In this document: positions 9,947-22,580 of the stretch, piece after piece
Layout: each line of letters opens with the position of its first letter
Numbering within the stretch: position 1 is the first letter of the stretch
Source of the DNA: Flammula alnicola
Taxonomy: Eukaryota; Basidiomycota; Agaricomycetes; Agaricales; Strophariaceae
DNA: 64,000 nt
Assembly (NCBI GenBank): GCA_015499995.1
Contig: JADNRV010000044.1
Coordinates: forward strand, 1-64,000
Direction: 5' to 3'
Translations under genes and position numbers: made by a program
Notes under the pieces: model-generated
Seen by the model: only the letters and a program-made list of their open reading frames with translations
What the model was told of the DNA's origin: nothing
Database searches by the model: none

Positions 9947-11443
9947 TTACGGATTATCAACCTTGTAACCTGGGAAGTACCGTACATTAGGACGATCGAT
10001 ATGATAAAATCTGTCATGGGTCTGTGCGAATGTCTGATAGCCAACGGACCCGGAGCTAGGAATTTTCCTGACGCGGCCTTTCATATTAAAGACCTGGTCT
10101 GCTGTGCGCGACCTCTTGACGTGGATTCTGACCAAATGTGGCAAGGAATGGGACATGGCATGGATCATCCTGGGATCGTACCAGCCGTGGCCGATGCAGA
10201 CGAAGCGAAGGGTAGGTGGCAGTGCGTAAATGTAGAAAAAGGATTTAAGACTCGGGAAAGAGTGGTGTGAACGGCTCAGATCAACGAGTTGCAGAGTCGT
10301 AACAGAAGGTGTGGAAATGAGAGTGACGAGGTGTGCTAGTTCGAAAGGAATGTCGGACCCATCTACTCTCAGATGGAGTTGTGTTAAGTATGGAAGAGCA
10401 ACGCGTTTGGTGACAGAGTCTAACCGCGGTGGCAGGCGGGCGATTTGTCCTCGAGGAAACAAAAGTCGCAATTCGACCAGTCGGGATGACACGGAAAGAA
10501 TCGAAGTGATGTCGTATACAGCTTGGTGTCCGCTGGTAAATCCGTGATGTGTGTAGTCGAGGAAAGTTAAATTGGCGAAGAGTGATGGCATCCACGCTAA
10601 TCGTATCCCATCCACCGTCAGGCGACGCAAACTCGGGGCGTATGCAGCAAACAGGAGGAATTCTTGAATGTCGTCGTTAAGTCGGTAAACGAGGGATAAT
10701 TCATGCAACGTCGGAGCTGGAGAAGCGCAGCCAGCCAGGGCAGCCTTCCATAGGTAGGGTGAATATTCTGAGAAACGAACGTCGAGAGAACGCCATTGAC
10801 GGATGTAGGGGTGGGCAATTTGCATGTACCAATTTACGGTGTACGGATTGAGGTCCTGGGGTCGACGAATCCCTGACCGAGTCCATCTCGAGGGTAAGAG
10901 CTGGATGTCCAGAGGGCACGCATGTGCACGACGAATCCGCTCCCGCCACATGCGTTCTTCAGGACCAAGGGTGATACAACGCCATAATGAGGGAGTTTGT
11001 AAGGCAATCTGCCGCCAATCTCTGCAGACATGGGAGACCGTAATGGGAAAAAACGTATCCTGCTCTGCGCCGAGTTCGAAGATAAAGGCTAAGATTTCGA
11101 CGGGGAGTCCGTTGATGGGATGGTCGTGAGGAATAGGGTAATTAGCTTGTCGAGCACGCCGAAGTTGACGAGGGCGACTGATGGACCTTGGTTGAGGGAT
11201 AGGGGGAAAGGCGAATGGCTGGTTCAACGGTTGGGGTGGAGTTTGTGTCTTGGAAAAGCTGGATCGTAAAATAGAACTTAGCAAAGGAAAAGTATCGCAA
11301 ATATGATCTGTACCCACAAAGAGCAGGATAACTTGGATACGATGCGCCCTAAAGAACGACCGAATGTGAGCCGTGGTGCTCTGGTCTCGGATGATGGCGG
11401 CATGAACTATGGCATTAGAAAAGAAGGGAAAAACGGAATGCAT
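9947..11443 (-). CDS. F-box protein, LRR-like C-terminus
   Basis: Single open frame of 498 codons without introns. The F-box lies at about residues 107-150: INGLPVEILAFIFELG, then VSHVCRDWRQIALQTPSLW, the usual basidiomycete F-box-like form. Such proteins bind Skp1 and recruit substrates to SCF ubiquitin ligases. The remaining 340 residues have irregular leucine-rich segments (LHELSLVYRL, LRRLTVDGIRL, LVELRLLF, LTQLHLRVDG) typical of the large, rapidly diversifying mushroom F-box family, so the substrate cannot be guessed. The first 100 residues, before the F-box, are weakly conserved in character and the true start could be a later ATG. It is divergent from PRP24, sharing about 700 nt of upstream DNA. 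Confidence 0.8.
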   Translation of the reverse strand: MHSVFPFFSNAIVHAAIIRDQSTTAHIRSFFRAHRIQVILLFVGTDHICDTFPLLSSILRSSFSKTQTPPQPLNQPFAFPPIPQPRSISRPRQLRRARQANYPIPHDHPINGLPVEILAFIFELGAEQDTFFPITVSHVCRDWRQIALQTPSLWRCITLGPEERMWRERIRRAHACPLDIQLLPSRWTRSGIRRPQDLNPYTVNWYMQIAHPYIRQWRSLDVRFSEYSPYLWKAALAGCASPAPTLHELSLVYRLNDDIQEFLLFAAYAPSLRRLTVDGIRLAWMPSLFANLTFLDYTHHGFTSGHQAVYDITSILSVSSRLVELRLLFPRGQIARLPPRLDSVTKRVALPYLTQLHLRVDGSDIPFELAHLVTLISTPSVTTLQLVDLSRSHHSFPSLKSFFYIYALPPTLRFVCIGHGWYDPRMIHAMSHSLPHLVRIHVKRSRTADQVFNMKGRVRKIPSSGSVGYQTFAQTHDRFYHIDRPNVRYFPGYKVDNP

Positions 11444-12139
11444 TTTCCTTGAGGATGTCAGATGTCTTATATGAAGCAGGTTTTATGAACGCGCTGTCAA
11501 CCGAGATCTCGGAGACAACAACATCGGAGGACTTGGTCAAGGGTCCACCGAAATGTAATGAGAGAGCTGTGCTAGCCGCAGGTACTTGCAGACAAGGCGA
11601 ACAAAAAGGTCAAGCTGCGGCCACCGTGTACAGTGTAAGCAGAGAGGTTCCATTCTGACCCAGACGTGCGAACGAGGGGTTGTGAGACAAAGAAGGAGGC
11701 AAGGCGTGGAGTCACTTGAATACGCCCGAGTGACAATTGCAGCATCCGACCGTCAAGAGACTATCATTGAAAGTGGCAGTGCGAACGCGTCTTGAAATGG
11801 ACGGCAACGTTCGGCGAGGCGCGCTCGCTTACCCATCAATTGACCGCTCAGAGCAAGAAAGAAAAGCGTTTCAACATGTACCCAACACTCATTATCCTAC
11901 TACTGTTCTATCTTTGCCATTGAGAAGAAGGGCCTTTCTGAGAGTCATAAAATTCATTCAAGCTCATGGTATGGACGCGATTTGGCTCTACGATTCAATG
12001 CTTACATCATCCATCAACCACGATCGAAATCACGCAAAGCAGCACACTTGCCTTAGGCCCTTAGCCTTTCATTACCCCAACATTTGCCCTCAGTTTTGAT
12101 CACTTTCTTTCCGATATTGCCTTGTTTTATCCGTTTTAA
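11444..12139. promoter_or_regulatory. Shared upstream region of F-box gene and PRP24
   Basis: About 700 nt between two divergently transcribed genes. Small plus-strand ORFs here have no recognisable product or splice link to PRP24. A pyrimidine-rich stretch just before 12140 is a likely PRP24 leader. No specific operator was identified. Confidence 0.4.
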
Positions 12140-15100
12140 ATGGATGAATCAGAGTCCTTGGATGCTCTTGCCAAAATTCTGACTGCCGTGGCGGAAAAGC
12201 CTTATGATGCGTCATTACACGCTCAAAACATTCGGTTGGCTCAGTCCTTGGAAGGAATGGAAGCCGAGGTTCAATCTGCGAGGGAAATGATGATCCAACT
12301 TGTGGCTGCAGGAGACGATGTCTGGCTACCCCTTCTTACCGCGAAGGAGCAAGCGGTGGATTTAGAGACGGAGGAAGGGGTCCAAGAATTATTGGCGCTG
12401 TACTCCCGCGCCGAAAGTGACTATTTGTGTAAGTCGTAGAATCTTAAATTACTGCTTCCAGCTCAAGGTTACCCAGCTATTCCGATCCTCCAGAAACATG
12501 TCAATTTCCTCGTCGAACGACACGCACTCTATATCTCTGGAGAACAGTCAAGGCCAGAGGCCCTCGGAGAAATCTTCACCACCTCCTGGACAAGAGAAGC
12601 AATCGACAATGTCGTGGAGAAGGGTGTTGGACATCTGACCCAAGTAAGATTCTGGATAATAATTTACGTCTATAAGGCTGAACTGTCCATTAGAGTTATA
12701 AGCTTTGGGATGTGCAACGGGATTGGGAGATGGAGATGCTCGAGGCAGCGCCAAAATCCAAAAAGTAAGGTTGTTATCCCGTTTTAACTTATTATATTTG
12801 ACGAATCGTTGTTAGAGCAGCATTAGTTGAGCATGTTCAGGCCTTCCATCTCGCTCGCCTTCGCCAACCACATCCGAGTACGGCCTGTTCTAAATCGCGT
12901 CATTGAGTTTCTAAATCCCTGACTGTTACTTCCAGATATCGAAGAAACTTTCCAATCCTACTCTTCTTTCACTACAAATTATTTACCTCCTCAGGACTAC
13001 GAATCTACCCTTGTGGCCGCATCTAAAATTCGTGCCAGAGCATACGGAACTTCGACCGCCGAGAGAAATTGGAGACAAACATTGTAAGAACAGCGCCTTC
13101 CATCGCTCCGTGATTAGACCTGATTCTCTTTATATATTAGACGAACTCTGGCGGTTCGTTGGAATCATACCACCAGTACATTGGCTATGAACGTCGTGCG
13201 AAATATCCCGATACTTTTGTTACCTGCGGAGTCTACGAGAGAGGGATCTCGGAAGCCGCCAAGCGAAGATTTTCAGGAGAGGCTGGAGCTGAGGAGGCAC
13301 TGCGGATGTTCTGGGCAAGCTATTGTGATGCTCTGGTAGGTCATGCCACCTTTACTATTCAAAGGTAGCTCATCCTTTATCTAGCGGATACTCGATGCTG
13401 GAGTTGACAGAGAGCTTGAAACTTGTCGGCGAGCAGTGAGAAGTGTACCTGGCTCAGGAGAAGTTTGGGCAAGGTATATTCGACTCTTGGTAAGTTTTAT
13501 TATCGACTTAGAGCTAATGGTGCTGAGGTCCTTCAAGGAACGTATCGATGAACCTCCTGAGAGTCTAGAAACGGTTTCAGGTGCATATTTCTCTCATTCA
13601 TGTAATCAATCCTAATGGGTGATTATTCAGAAATCTATGATAGAGCTATCGAGGCCAAACTAGCTCCATCGGATATCGAACAACTTGCGCCTCTTGTGCT
13701 TGCACGGGCCGGATATGAAAAGCGAATTCTGGAAGCAGGTGATGGAGGTCGGTATTTAGCCCATAGGTGTCCCTCATTTTCTGATTCGTAGACCTCATTT
13801 ACAGACGAAGACGCTCTACCAACGTTGATAGGCGTGCTGGAAAGTGGCATTGCAGTGGCTCATCAAGGTGCGCATTTTTTAAAAAAATTTATCAATAACA
13901 ACCAATGAAATAATTGCAGCTTCGAAATCAATTGATCCCAAGTTGCGGCTTGAGAAATTTCTCGTTACAATAGTATGGCCATCCTCTTTTTCTGTTTTGC
14001 TGATTGGCACAGAGCTTATTCTATTCTTTTAGTATGAAAACTCAGGACTCGTGGACAGTGCCTTCGACGTGTGGAAAGCTGCTGCTAAGTACTCGAAATC
14101 AAGCTATCAAGTCTGGATAAGTTACACCGATGCACTGATGTTTGTCTCATCTCACCTTTATTTTGATCAAGGCACTACCCACTCATTATTCGCTACAGAA
14201 AACATCAGAGATTCGATGAGGCGCGACAAGTGTTCGCGGAGATTCATACCAAACAAATAGACTGGCCAGAAGCTGTCTGGGAGGCATGGACATCTTTCGA
14301 GCACCTTCACGGATCTGTGGAAGAAATCGAGAGCTGCCTAGATAAGATTGAAAGTGCTCGGTATCAAACTAACATGAAACGAGCAAAGGCGAGTCCGGTA
14401 CACAGTACACTGTGGAATCGCACGTGCTGACGCATGCTTGGCAGGAGGCCGCAAAGGCCGCGTACGAGGGGGTGCAAATTTCTGCGGAAGCTCAGGCAGT
14501 TGCTGCTGTTGCTGAAGCGCCTTTACCTGACATTTCCGCGTCAACAACCAATGCAGAGGGGCCTATGGATGTTGATCAACCTGCTCCAGAACGCGGAACT
14601 AAACGCACTGCGGAAGAAGAGCCAGCTTCGGATGTGCATAAGAAGGCTAGGATTGGTGGGTTTGCCAGCTACTCGTGTGCGAAACCATACTAATATGCAA
14701 TTCATCGTATTCAGAGCAAAAACCTCCTCCGCTCAAGAGGTTCGTATTGTTTCATTTTCCTTATTTGCGGCGCTAGCTGACGATTAGTTGTTTGTTTGTC
14801 TAGAGATCGAGAAAATTCAACTGTCTTCGTTGCTGATCTTCCTGAAGACGTCACTGAAGAGGACCTTAAGAATCTGTTTAAAGATGTAGTTCTTGAGTTT
14901 TGTACGAGTTATCTATCTGACAATATCCTTGCACAGTGTGGCAGTGTACGAGAGGTCAAAATTACCCAGCTACCTATGGCCCTAGTTGCAACTGTGGAGT
15001 TTTTTGATCGGGTAAGCGCGACGACCATCTGCAACTGTCCTCGTTCTTATATACCAAGGCAGGAGAGTGTACCCGCTGCCTTAACGAAGGACAAAAAACG

Positions 15101-16462
15101 GGTGCATGACCAGGAAATTTCCGTGCATCTTGCTTGGAGATCAACCCTTTATGTTACCAATTTCCCGGAGTCAGCAGATGATCCTTTCATGAGAAATTTA
15201 TTTGGGAAGGTGTGTTTCCTCCTCAGTATGACCTTTTTTGTTTGTACTGATGTTGCATCTTAGTATGGAACTGTCTTCGATGTCCGATGGCCAAGCAAAA
15301 AGTTTAAAACTACACGACGATTCTGCTACGTTCAGTTTACTTCGCTAGTTGTAAATTTCCCTATCACCAAAATCGCGTACTAACAGTGTTTTCTAGGATG
15401 CGGCCCAGAACTCTCTTGAACTGCATGGACGCGAACTGGAGCCCAACCTTCCTCTCAATGTCTACTTGTCCAATCCAGAACGCAAGAAAGAAAGAACGGA
15501 CCAGGATGCCAATGAGAGAGAAGTATATGTTGCTGGACTGAGCAGATTCACATCGAAAACTGACTTGGAGAAACTTTTCTCGACGGTATGACCAGCTGTT
15601 GTCTACTTTCCGTTTTACCAACTAAATGGCTCTCCACAGTATGGGCCCGTCAAGGATGTCCGAATAGCTCTTGAAGACAATGGACACGCAAAAGGGTTTG
15701 CTTTTGTAGAATTTGAGGAAGCGGTTAGTTTAACTTCATTATTCACAAGCAAATTACTCATGCTTTTCTTTGCATATAGAAAGATGCCCAGACTGCTCTG
15801 GCGGCGAACAATTATGAACTCAAAAAACGCCGGATAGCAGTCACTCTTGCCGATCCCCGGGTGAGGGCACGTCACAAGTAGGCTTTTTGATGTCTTTTTA
15901 ATTTTAGTCAACTGACTGCTCACAAGGTCGGACACTGGATTGAGCCGAGTGGCAGAGGCACGTAATCGGTCCGTTCGTATCAAAAACCTCCCACCTGCCA
16001 CGCAGGAGGGCCTTTTGCAGCAAGTTTTGGAAAAGATTGTACCTGTCAAACGCGTCGAGGTCTTCCTTGAGAAGAGAGAGGCTGTTGTTGAGTTGGAAAA
16101 CCCAGCGGTACGTGTCTGTTCCTTCGTCTTGGCTCGGGGCACTCATGACTATGCTTTATTAGGATGCAGGTCGGCTGCTGCTCAGAACGGAGCCCATCGT
16201 CTTCGGCGGCAATACACTTGATCTAAGCGAAGATGTACCCTCATCACACTTACCCGGCGCTTCCCATCAAAGTGAAGGGTCTACGTTGTTTAAACCCAGA
16301 CGACTTGGTCCGTCAAAACCAAAAGCAGGATTAGGATTCAAGAAGCCCGGCAACATCGCTCGGTCAGAAGCTCCATCTGCTCAATCGCCTGCCACACGGC
16401 CTGCATCCTCTTCTGGAGGAAGAGGTCAGGATGACTTCCGCAAAATGCTTGAGAAAAAGTAG
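12140..16462 (+). CDS. U4/U6 snRNP annealing factor PRP24/SART3
   Basis: Re-anneals U4 and U6 snRNAs after splicing. Exons start at MDESESLDAL and build a HAT-repeat region (for example ESYHQYIGYERRAKYPD, AEAAKRRF-type helices, RRAVRSVPGSGEVWARYI, VWKAAAKYSKSSYQVWI, PEAVWEAWTSFE). A lysine-rich linker follows, then RNA-recognition motifs (STVFVADLPEDVTEEDL; STLYVTNFPE; REVYVAGLSRFTSKTDL with GFAFVEFEEA; NRSVRIKNLPPATQEG). The C-terminus is the Lsm-binding box GQDDFRKMLEKK, which is diagnostic of this family. More than fifteen short introns. Around 13085-13165 the exon ending NWRQT and the one with SGGSLESYHQ cannot be joined in frame, so one base may be missing there. HAT plus RRM layout matches SART3-type rather than the HAT-less budding yeast Prp24. 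Confidence 0.88.
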
Positions 16463-16660
16463 AGTACATGTAGACAAGTGTTCGAGTTGTAAATGTCGAT
16501 GAGATCATTTAATATGCTTGGCACGTGATACCCCTTTAAGCAGACCTGACCTGACAATGAGACAATAAACCAATCATATTAATGATCTATATTCTGAACA
16601 ACGGCCACCACCTTATTATCCAGGAAGGTCCAGAAAGCAACGTCTCTTGAAGATCTCCTC

Positions 16661-19045
16661 ATGGAGACGGACTCGGAATACTCTGAATCTTCCTCAATTA
16701 CTTTTGAATGGACCCTCAAAGGTCTGAAGAACCTCTTTGACGCTACGAAGGGAGACAAGAAGTCAAAGGTCACAAAGTCCATTCGCTTTGGCAATAATCG
16801 ATGGCAGGTAAGTAATCTCCAGATTTCTGACCTTGAGACTGTATGATGTGGAAATGTAGATTAGATCCTGTTCTACGCCAACGCAGGTCAAACCAAAGAA
16901 GGAACGGAAGGTGGCTTTGTTAGTTTATATCTTTCGTGTGAAGTGCGTTATCGTTCCAATGATGCTACTGGGAACTGAACTAGCCCGAGGACGCTTAGCC
17001 GACACCCGAAGAGAAGGAAGCTGCATTATCGAATTCCGGAAGGTATGAACATCGGAGTGTACTGAGTTGACAAGCGCTTAGAAAAGCGTTCAATTTAGAT
17101 GGGTCAGAGATGGTGTCTACAAGTTCAGCTTCGAACTGCGAGAGTAAGCCCAGCTTCATCTATGTGGAATCAATATTTAATTGCCTGTACTTTTATATCT
17201 AGCATCGGGAAGACAGTGCCATCGTACAACTCAAAGGAGGCGCACAACCATTCTTTCACTTGGAAGGTACTTAGTTCATCCTACATCATCACCTTCTGTA
17301 ATAATGAAGATGATCTTCTCAGACAGCAAATTGGGGATGGTAAATAATTTCTTGATTCCAAAAGCTGTCATCTAATGCACCGTTGTACAGGGCCCAATTC
17401 GCGCGACGAGACAGTGTTTTTTACCAGTCCATGCCGGTAAAATCACAGGATGCCTTTGTAATTATCTGCACCATCACGTCTTCACCATTTTTACCGCCAA
17501 CCCATGTAATTCCTCGGCAACCCGTCCCCAAAGCCCTGCTGGACACAGTTGGTGCACTTTTGGACGATCCTCTCTATTCTGATGTTCAATTCATCATCCC
17601 TAAGCGGGGGCAGAGCATTAGTAATGGTTGGAGAATTTGGGCATCCAAGAGATTGCTCCAACGGGCTGATTATTTTCAAACAAGTATGTCTTCTTTGATC
17701 TACCTAACACGATTTAATATTCTATTCCTTTCAGTGTTCAATTCCAACTTCGCCGAAGGCTCAGTCGAACCAAAGACCTCAATCAAACACCAAGAAGCAC
17801 GACCCAAGAGCTCAGAAGAAGTCCTCCTCAACTCAATCTGATCCTGGATGAATTTGAAGACTCGGACAATGAGCTTGATGATGGCCGAGACTCCTCTCAG
17901 CCCGACGAACATGAGCATTTACTCGATTCATCCAACCCTCTGGATGAGGGAACCATTCTTTTGTCAGATTCACACTCAGCAGACTGGGATAGACTAGACC
18001 CAGAAGGAATTCAGTCTACGGACTCTCATGCCTCAAGTCCTCAAATCCAGCCAACCACACTAAACTCTATTCCACGCCAACAGGACACTTCATCAAGCTC
18101 TTCCTCCAAGATGACAATCGTCGTCAAAGATGCCGCGTACACGACGTACCGTGCCATGTTATATTATGTGAGCATGCCCTCGTGAGATTCTGTGCTACAG
18201 AACACTCAATAGTGCTTGCTAGATTTACACGGATAACATCGTCTTTGCCCCCCTTTCTTCTTCTTTTCTGTCGCATCAGGCGAGAGTTTTACTGTGACTC
18301 CTGCTGACAGTCATCCTTCTACGCCCTCGGAAGGATCTCAGGTCCCAGGTGCAAGACGTTTCTCTACTCACGACCTTATGCCATCTCGAGCCGATTGGAT
18401 CAGAGAATGGACGAGAAATAATCCCGGAAGACCTGCTCCATGCTCAGCTAAGTCTATATATCGGATTGCAGATAGTGAGCATTCTCTTGTTTGAAGAAAT
18501 GTTGCATCGGCTAATGCAAGCATGCCATTGCAGGACTAGATTTTCAGAACTGAAGGAACGCGCTGCTCAGGTAAGGATTTTTTTTTTAAAATAGTGCTGA
18601 AGGCTTGAATACTGACCAATATTTCCTGATGCAGCATATCACAAAGTCTTTGACCGTCGAAAACATCGCATATGAAGTATTCTCCCCATTTGCGGCTGCA
18701 TTCGACGCGATACGCAAGGTTCGTTATGCGAAACCATTCTCGTTCAGATTCTTCACATACCTTACGCATATCATGATAGGTGGAAATTGAGTTCTTCCTT
18801 TCTCATTGGCAAGAAATACGTGCTTCGGACACGATGAAAAATGTATGGTTACAGATTAGAAATGGAAGCATCCAGGCTTTGAAGAGGTTAGTCAACCTCT
18901 CGTTAGCACCTTCGATTCATTACCGATATGTTATTTAGTTTGGCCCGTCATAGTTCAAAGTCTGGAGTTCAAGCCATCTCCCCCAGTATTTCCGCACCCA
19001 CGAAGAGTAATGAATTTACAACGTAATTTTTATGTATTTGTGTAA
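16661..19045 (+). CDS. MATH-BTB domain protein; frame interrupted
   Basis: Basidiomycete family with a MATH-like N-terminus and a BTB fold, likely a CUL3 ubiquitin-ligase adaptor by analogy with other MATH-BTB proteins. Visible blocks: ITFEWTLKGLKNLFDATKG, GGFVSLYLSCE, WVRDGVYKFSFELR, NSKEAHNHSFTWKTANWGWA, VGALLDDPLYSDVQFIIPKR (BTB start), an acidic linker DEFEDSDNELDDG, VVKDAAYTTYRAMLYY, NNPGRPAPCSAKSIYR, SLTVENIAYEVFSPFAAAFD and KHPGFEEVWPVIVQSLEFKP. The blocks follow one another only if a base is restored near 17785-17787, 18280-18283, 18863-18868 and 18938. The end then falls at TAA 19043-19045, 40 nt from the convergent lyase gene. The start is the first ATG of the first recognisable exon; an earlier exon is possible. 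Confidence 0.78.
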
Positions 19046-19085
19046 CACTCCAGTGTACGCTGTAATGTACTAATACATAGTTTAT

Positions 19086-21679
19086 CTATCCTTCGACTTG
19101 GGTTGCTCAACTTCAAGCAACTCAGAAGAGTTCGATAGAATCGTAGACAAAGTTTGGGCTGAGGAAAACGTCGCCGGAACTTCCACTGATGACGTTGATA
19201 GCGATGGTGTTGGAACCAGCAACCAGAGTTCCTGAGGCACAAAGGGCATAATGAGAAGATTTCTTTCAGAGTAAATTAGCAAGAGAATGTACCGGACGGG
19301 ATTGCGAAATCATCTTCAACGGTAGACAAGCTTGAGCGATGGAAGGCATGGAAGTATGTCACCCACTCACAAACTTGATTTATACCTCGCCAAGTGCCTC
19401 GGGTAACGCTATCAAGAGGATAATTTAGCAATGGCATTAGCGTTGCTGTCGAGTAGCTACCCTCGGGAGTCAACGACGGGAGGGGCTATTTGGATTTCGG
19501 GGATTAGCTCGATCAAAAAGTCAAAGCAAAAAGATACATGCCAGCGGGGGCATTCGAGGTGAAGGAGTTGACAGTTATTATCACCGCAAATGCTTCAGTG
19601 GTCCGTATGCGCAGTGTCCGAGCGCCTATAAAGAAAACTGAGGAACGATGGTCGAGATTGACTAGGATTTATGCATACCGATTTGAGAGGACGATGCCGT
19701 CCATTGATAGTGGTCGGGTTATTGACCTAAATATCATATCGTGTGTCAACATTGTGTAAGAGTGATTTCAACCCATTTTTGCGCACCTCTTTAAATTGGG
19801 CCATTGGGAAGGAAGAGGCAGAGCTAGAGCCGATCGTGAAGGTCACAGGGCCCCAGCTGCTCATTCTGGTATCTGACCTGTTGAATAGTCAAGTATATTC
19901 CAATCTCGTAGTTAGATGCCGGCATACGGGTGCATGATTTGGATTTTGTCTGCATTCAGGAATCTGGAAAGGTATTAGATAGACGGTCAAATGAGTGAAC
20001 AGTGGTGACCTCACCCAGCCGGCGTTCCGTCGACAGTTCCTGACGTACGGAAATTTAAGTCGACGCCTTTACTGATCGAAACAACACGAATATTTATACA
20101 TACCGATTGACCAGATAACTGAAGGTTTGCTGACAGTCGAGGTCAAGGTAATGGTGGATGTTTGGCCAGCGTTGACTGTCACGCTACCAGAACCAGCTTC
20201 AATTTCGCCTTGGAATAGCGTCACGGTATAAGTTCCAGGCTTTATCATGTTTCGACTGAAGCTGCCGCTGTATTGAGAACGAACTCGCATCAGACATATC
20301 CACGATAGGCACTGATGTTATCAACAGACCCAGATCCCGCTATCCAATATTGAGCCGCTGAATTCTACACATGCGAATTAGGAGCATATATGCAATGGAA
20401 AAAGGTTGTTTACAGCACCTTGAACCCAATTGTAACAGGTTGTCCCGAGAGGGTGCCTGAATAGGAGCCTGAAACTGTGCCACGACCAGAGGCTGGCACG
20501 TATCCTTGAAGGCCGAGGTTGTCCATGAAAGATGTGTCTAGTGAGGCAGAAGGAGCAGCCCCCGTGGTAACGGTCATAGCGTATCTTTTGAAATCTTAAT
20601 TCTGGGAAACCATTAAGGAAAAAGATGAACGAACGGGCCGAAGAATCCAGTCCGGAAGCTCTCGGTTTGCTCATGGCCAGAATTCATGTAGAAGTATAAT
20701 TCTTGCTGCGCTGTACCTTGGTTATTGATATCTATAGTCACCGGTCAGTATAACAATGAGGTCCAAGTCAGTTTAACGATGGCAGGACTGCTTACCCCGG
20801 AAAAATGGCCCGCCTGAGGAGGTTTCGTAGCCCACACCAGGGATGATCATGAAAACGCCCACACCCGAACCAGTAACACCATGGACTTGATCTTGAATAA
20901 ATCGAACCTGATTCTTCGGAGTCATTTCCTGACTTTCGCGGTAAACACAAAGCAGGCACTTACGCTAGAGTAGAATTTAGAGCGGGTTTGTCCATTTAAG
21001 AGGAAAACATCAGAGCCTTCGATAGCGGTGGGACCATTGACTTCGGACACAGATTCGCCGTTGACCATGATACCATTAGGCAAGGCAGATTTGGAAAGGC
21101 GAGCAATGAAGCGTAATTCTCCAACGGTGGGCTCAGCAGACGCAAAGGTGCCGATGTACAAAGTGTTGACACCAGACTTCACGATGTAGTAGTGCGTCTA
21201 CATGTTTAGTGGTAATGTGAGTTCCATGATCTTACTCTATGTGTGTAAGATGCTGGGCAGACAATTGCAATACTTACAATGGTACTTGTCTTAATTGTGA
21301 TCACCGCAATATTATTCGCCACGTTAGATGTAACTGTGGCAGATCCTAATACGCTTTCCATTAAGACATAATGATATATCAAAGATGCAGCTCTCATACC
21401 TAAGCCCGAACTGAGCTGAGTGAATTTTGAAGAGTCTTGCAACTGTTTGCCATTGAAAAGCATGGACGTTATGTCACCATTGGCGGTGTTTACTGCGAAG
21501 GTTTTTTGTCAACAAAATTATGGTAGGTTGGAGGAGGTACTACACTTGCTCGTTGTAACGAGTCCAGCTCCAGAGTCAACGACCATATTGGAGCCTGAGG
21601 TCGTGACGCCAAACGCTGCGAACGTAGAGGGAAGGAAGGCCAGAAGACCGAACAGAAAGAACTGGATTACAGAGCGCAT
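19086..21679 (-). CDS. Secreted rhamnogalacturonan lyase (PL4)
   Basis: Cleaves the rhamnogalacturonan-I backbone of pectin outside the cell by beta-elimination. A signal peptide ([21 protein letters not shown]) leads directly into [18 protein letters not shown], the usual mature N-terminus. About ten introns separate blocks matching PL4: [107 protein letters not shown], then the fibronectin-like middle domain ([27 protein letters not shown]) and the carbohydrate-binding-like C-terminal domain ending [13 protein letters not shown]. Stop TAG at 19086-19088. Start chosen at the signal peptide Met. All three family domains are present, so the enzyme looks complete. It suggests a saprotroph or plant-associated fungus. 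Confidence 0.87.
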
Positions 21680-22580
21680 ACTGGGAGGCTGATACAGTTA
21701 GTCAATCCTGCCGCGCGCCCTTTTATACCTCACAAGGCAAGCGGAATATCTTGGTACCAGCGTTTCCATTTGAATGAACGTTCTGAAAACCCTACCATCG
21801 TGACAGCTCCAATGGCACACACATGCACACAGTTCTACAGAAATTGCCGAAGCGTGAGGGTGCTATAAGAAATATCAAGTGGGTAAAATACGTGAAAAAT
21901 GATGCATGAGACCTGCCCGCAATCCGTAGATTCTCCGGGCCGGCCCCTGGGTGCTTGGTTGTTGGCACAAGGTCAGGATTTTTCACCATGGGTCCTCTGG
22001 TGCTGGCCTAGGAAATGTTGCCTAGAAATGGTTCAATATGAATAGATCGTGGACCCGTGTCCAGCGCCAAACATAGTTGACGGACATCCATGCCAAGCCT
22101 GGAGATTTGCTCGGCCTGAGAATCACTGGAATCATGCCTCGAAAAACCATAATTTGCTGTTCAAGTTAAGGACTCCCATGCCCATCATCGTCTGAGATAC
22201 GGTGATGACTCGTGAGTCGGATCTTACCGCCGTTAAAATATCTTGCGACCAGAGAAAAGTAAAATCAGGAAGTGAATGACATATATTTCGCATGAATACG
22301 AAATCCAGAAGTTCTTTTCATCCAATGGTGGGTTATTCGACACTCGTCAGGGACCCATGAGATGTGTCCTCCGTTCCTGCGACGCTGGATTCCTCGCCAT
22401 CGCCATCGTCCAATTCCATATTGTCGGTTTCAGCAACAGACGCTCGAGATTGGTTGGTAGACATTCGAGAGTTGAGATACCCGTTCTGGCTTAGGAAGCG
22501 AGGGGAGTATTCTGAAAGTAGAGGAGACAGCGATGTGGCTTGGCCTTCATGTAAGAACTTCCATTAAGTGGTAGGCAAGG
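21680..22580. promoter_or_regulatory. Upstream region of the lyase gene
   Basis: About 900 nt between the lyase start and the 3' end of GRASP. No exon or repeat was recognised. It should hold the lyase promoter; a GGGCCGGCCCC block at about 21938-21948 stands out as GC-rich in otherwise mixed DNA, with no factor assigned. Confidence 0.35.
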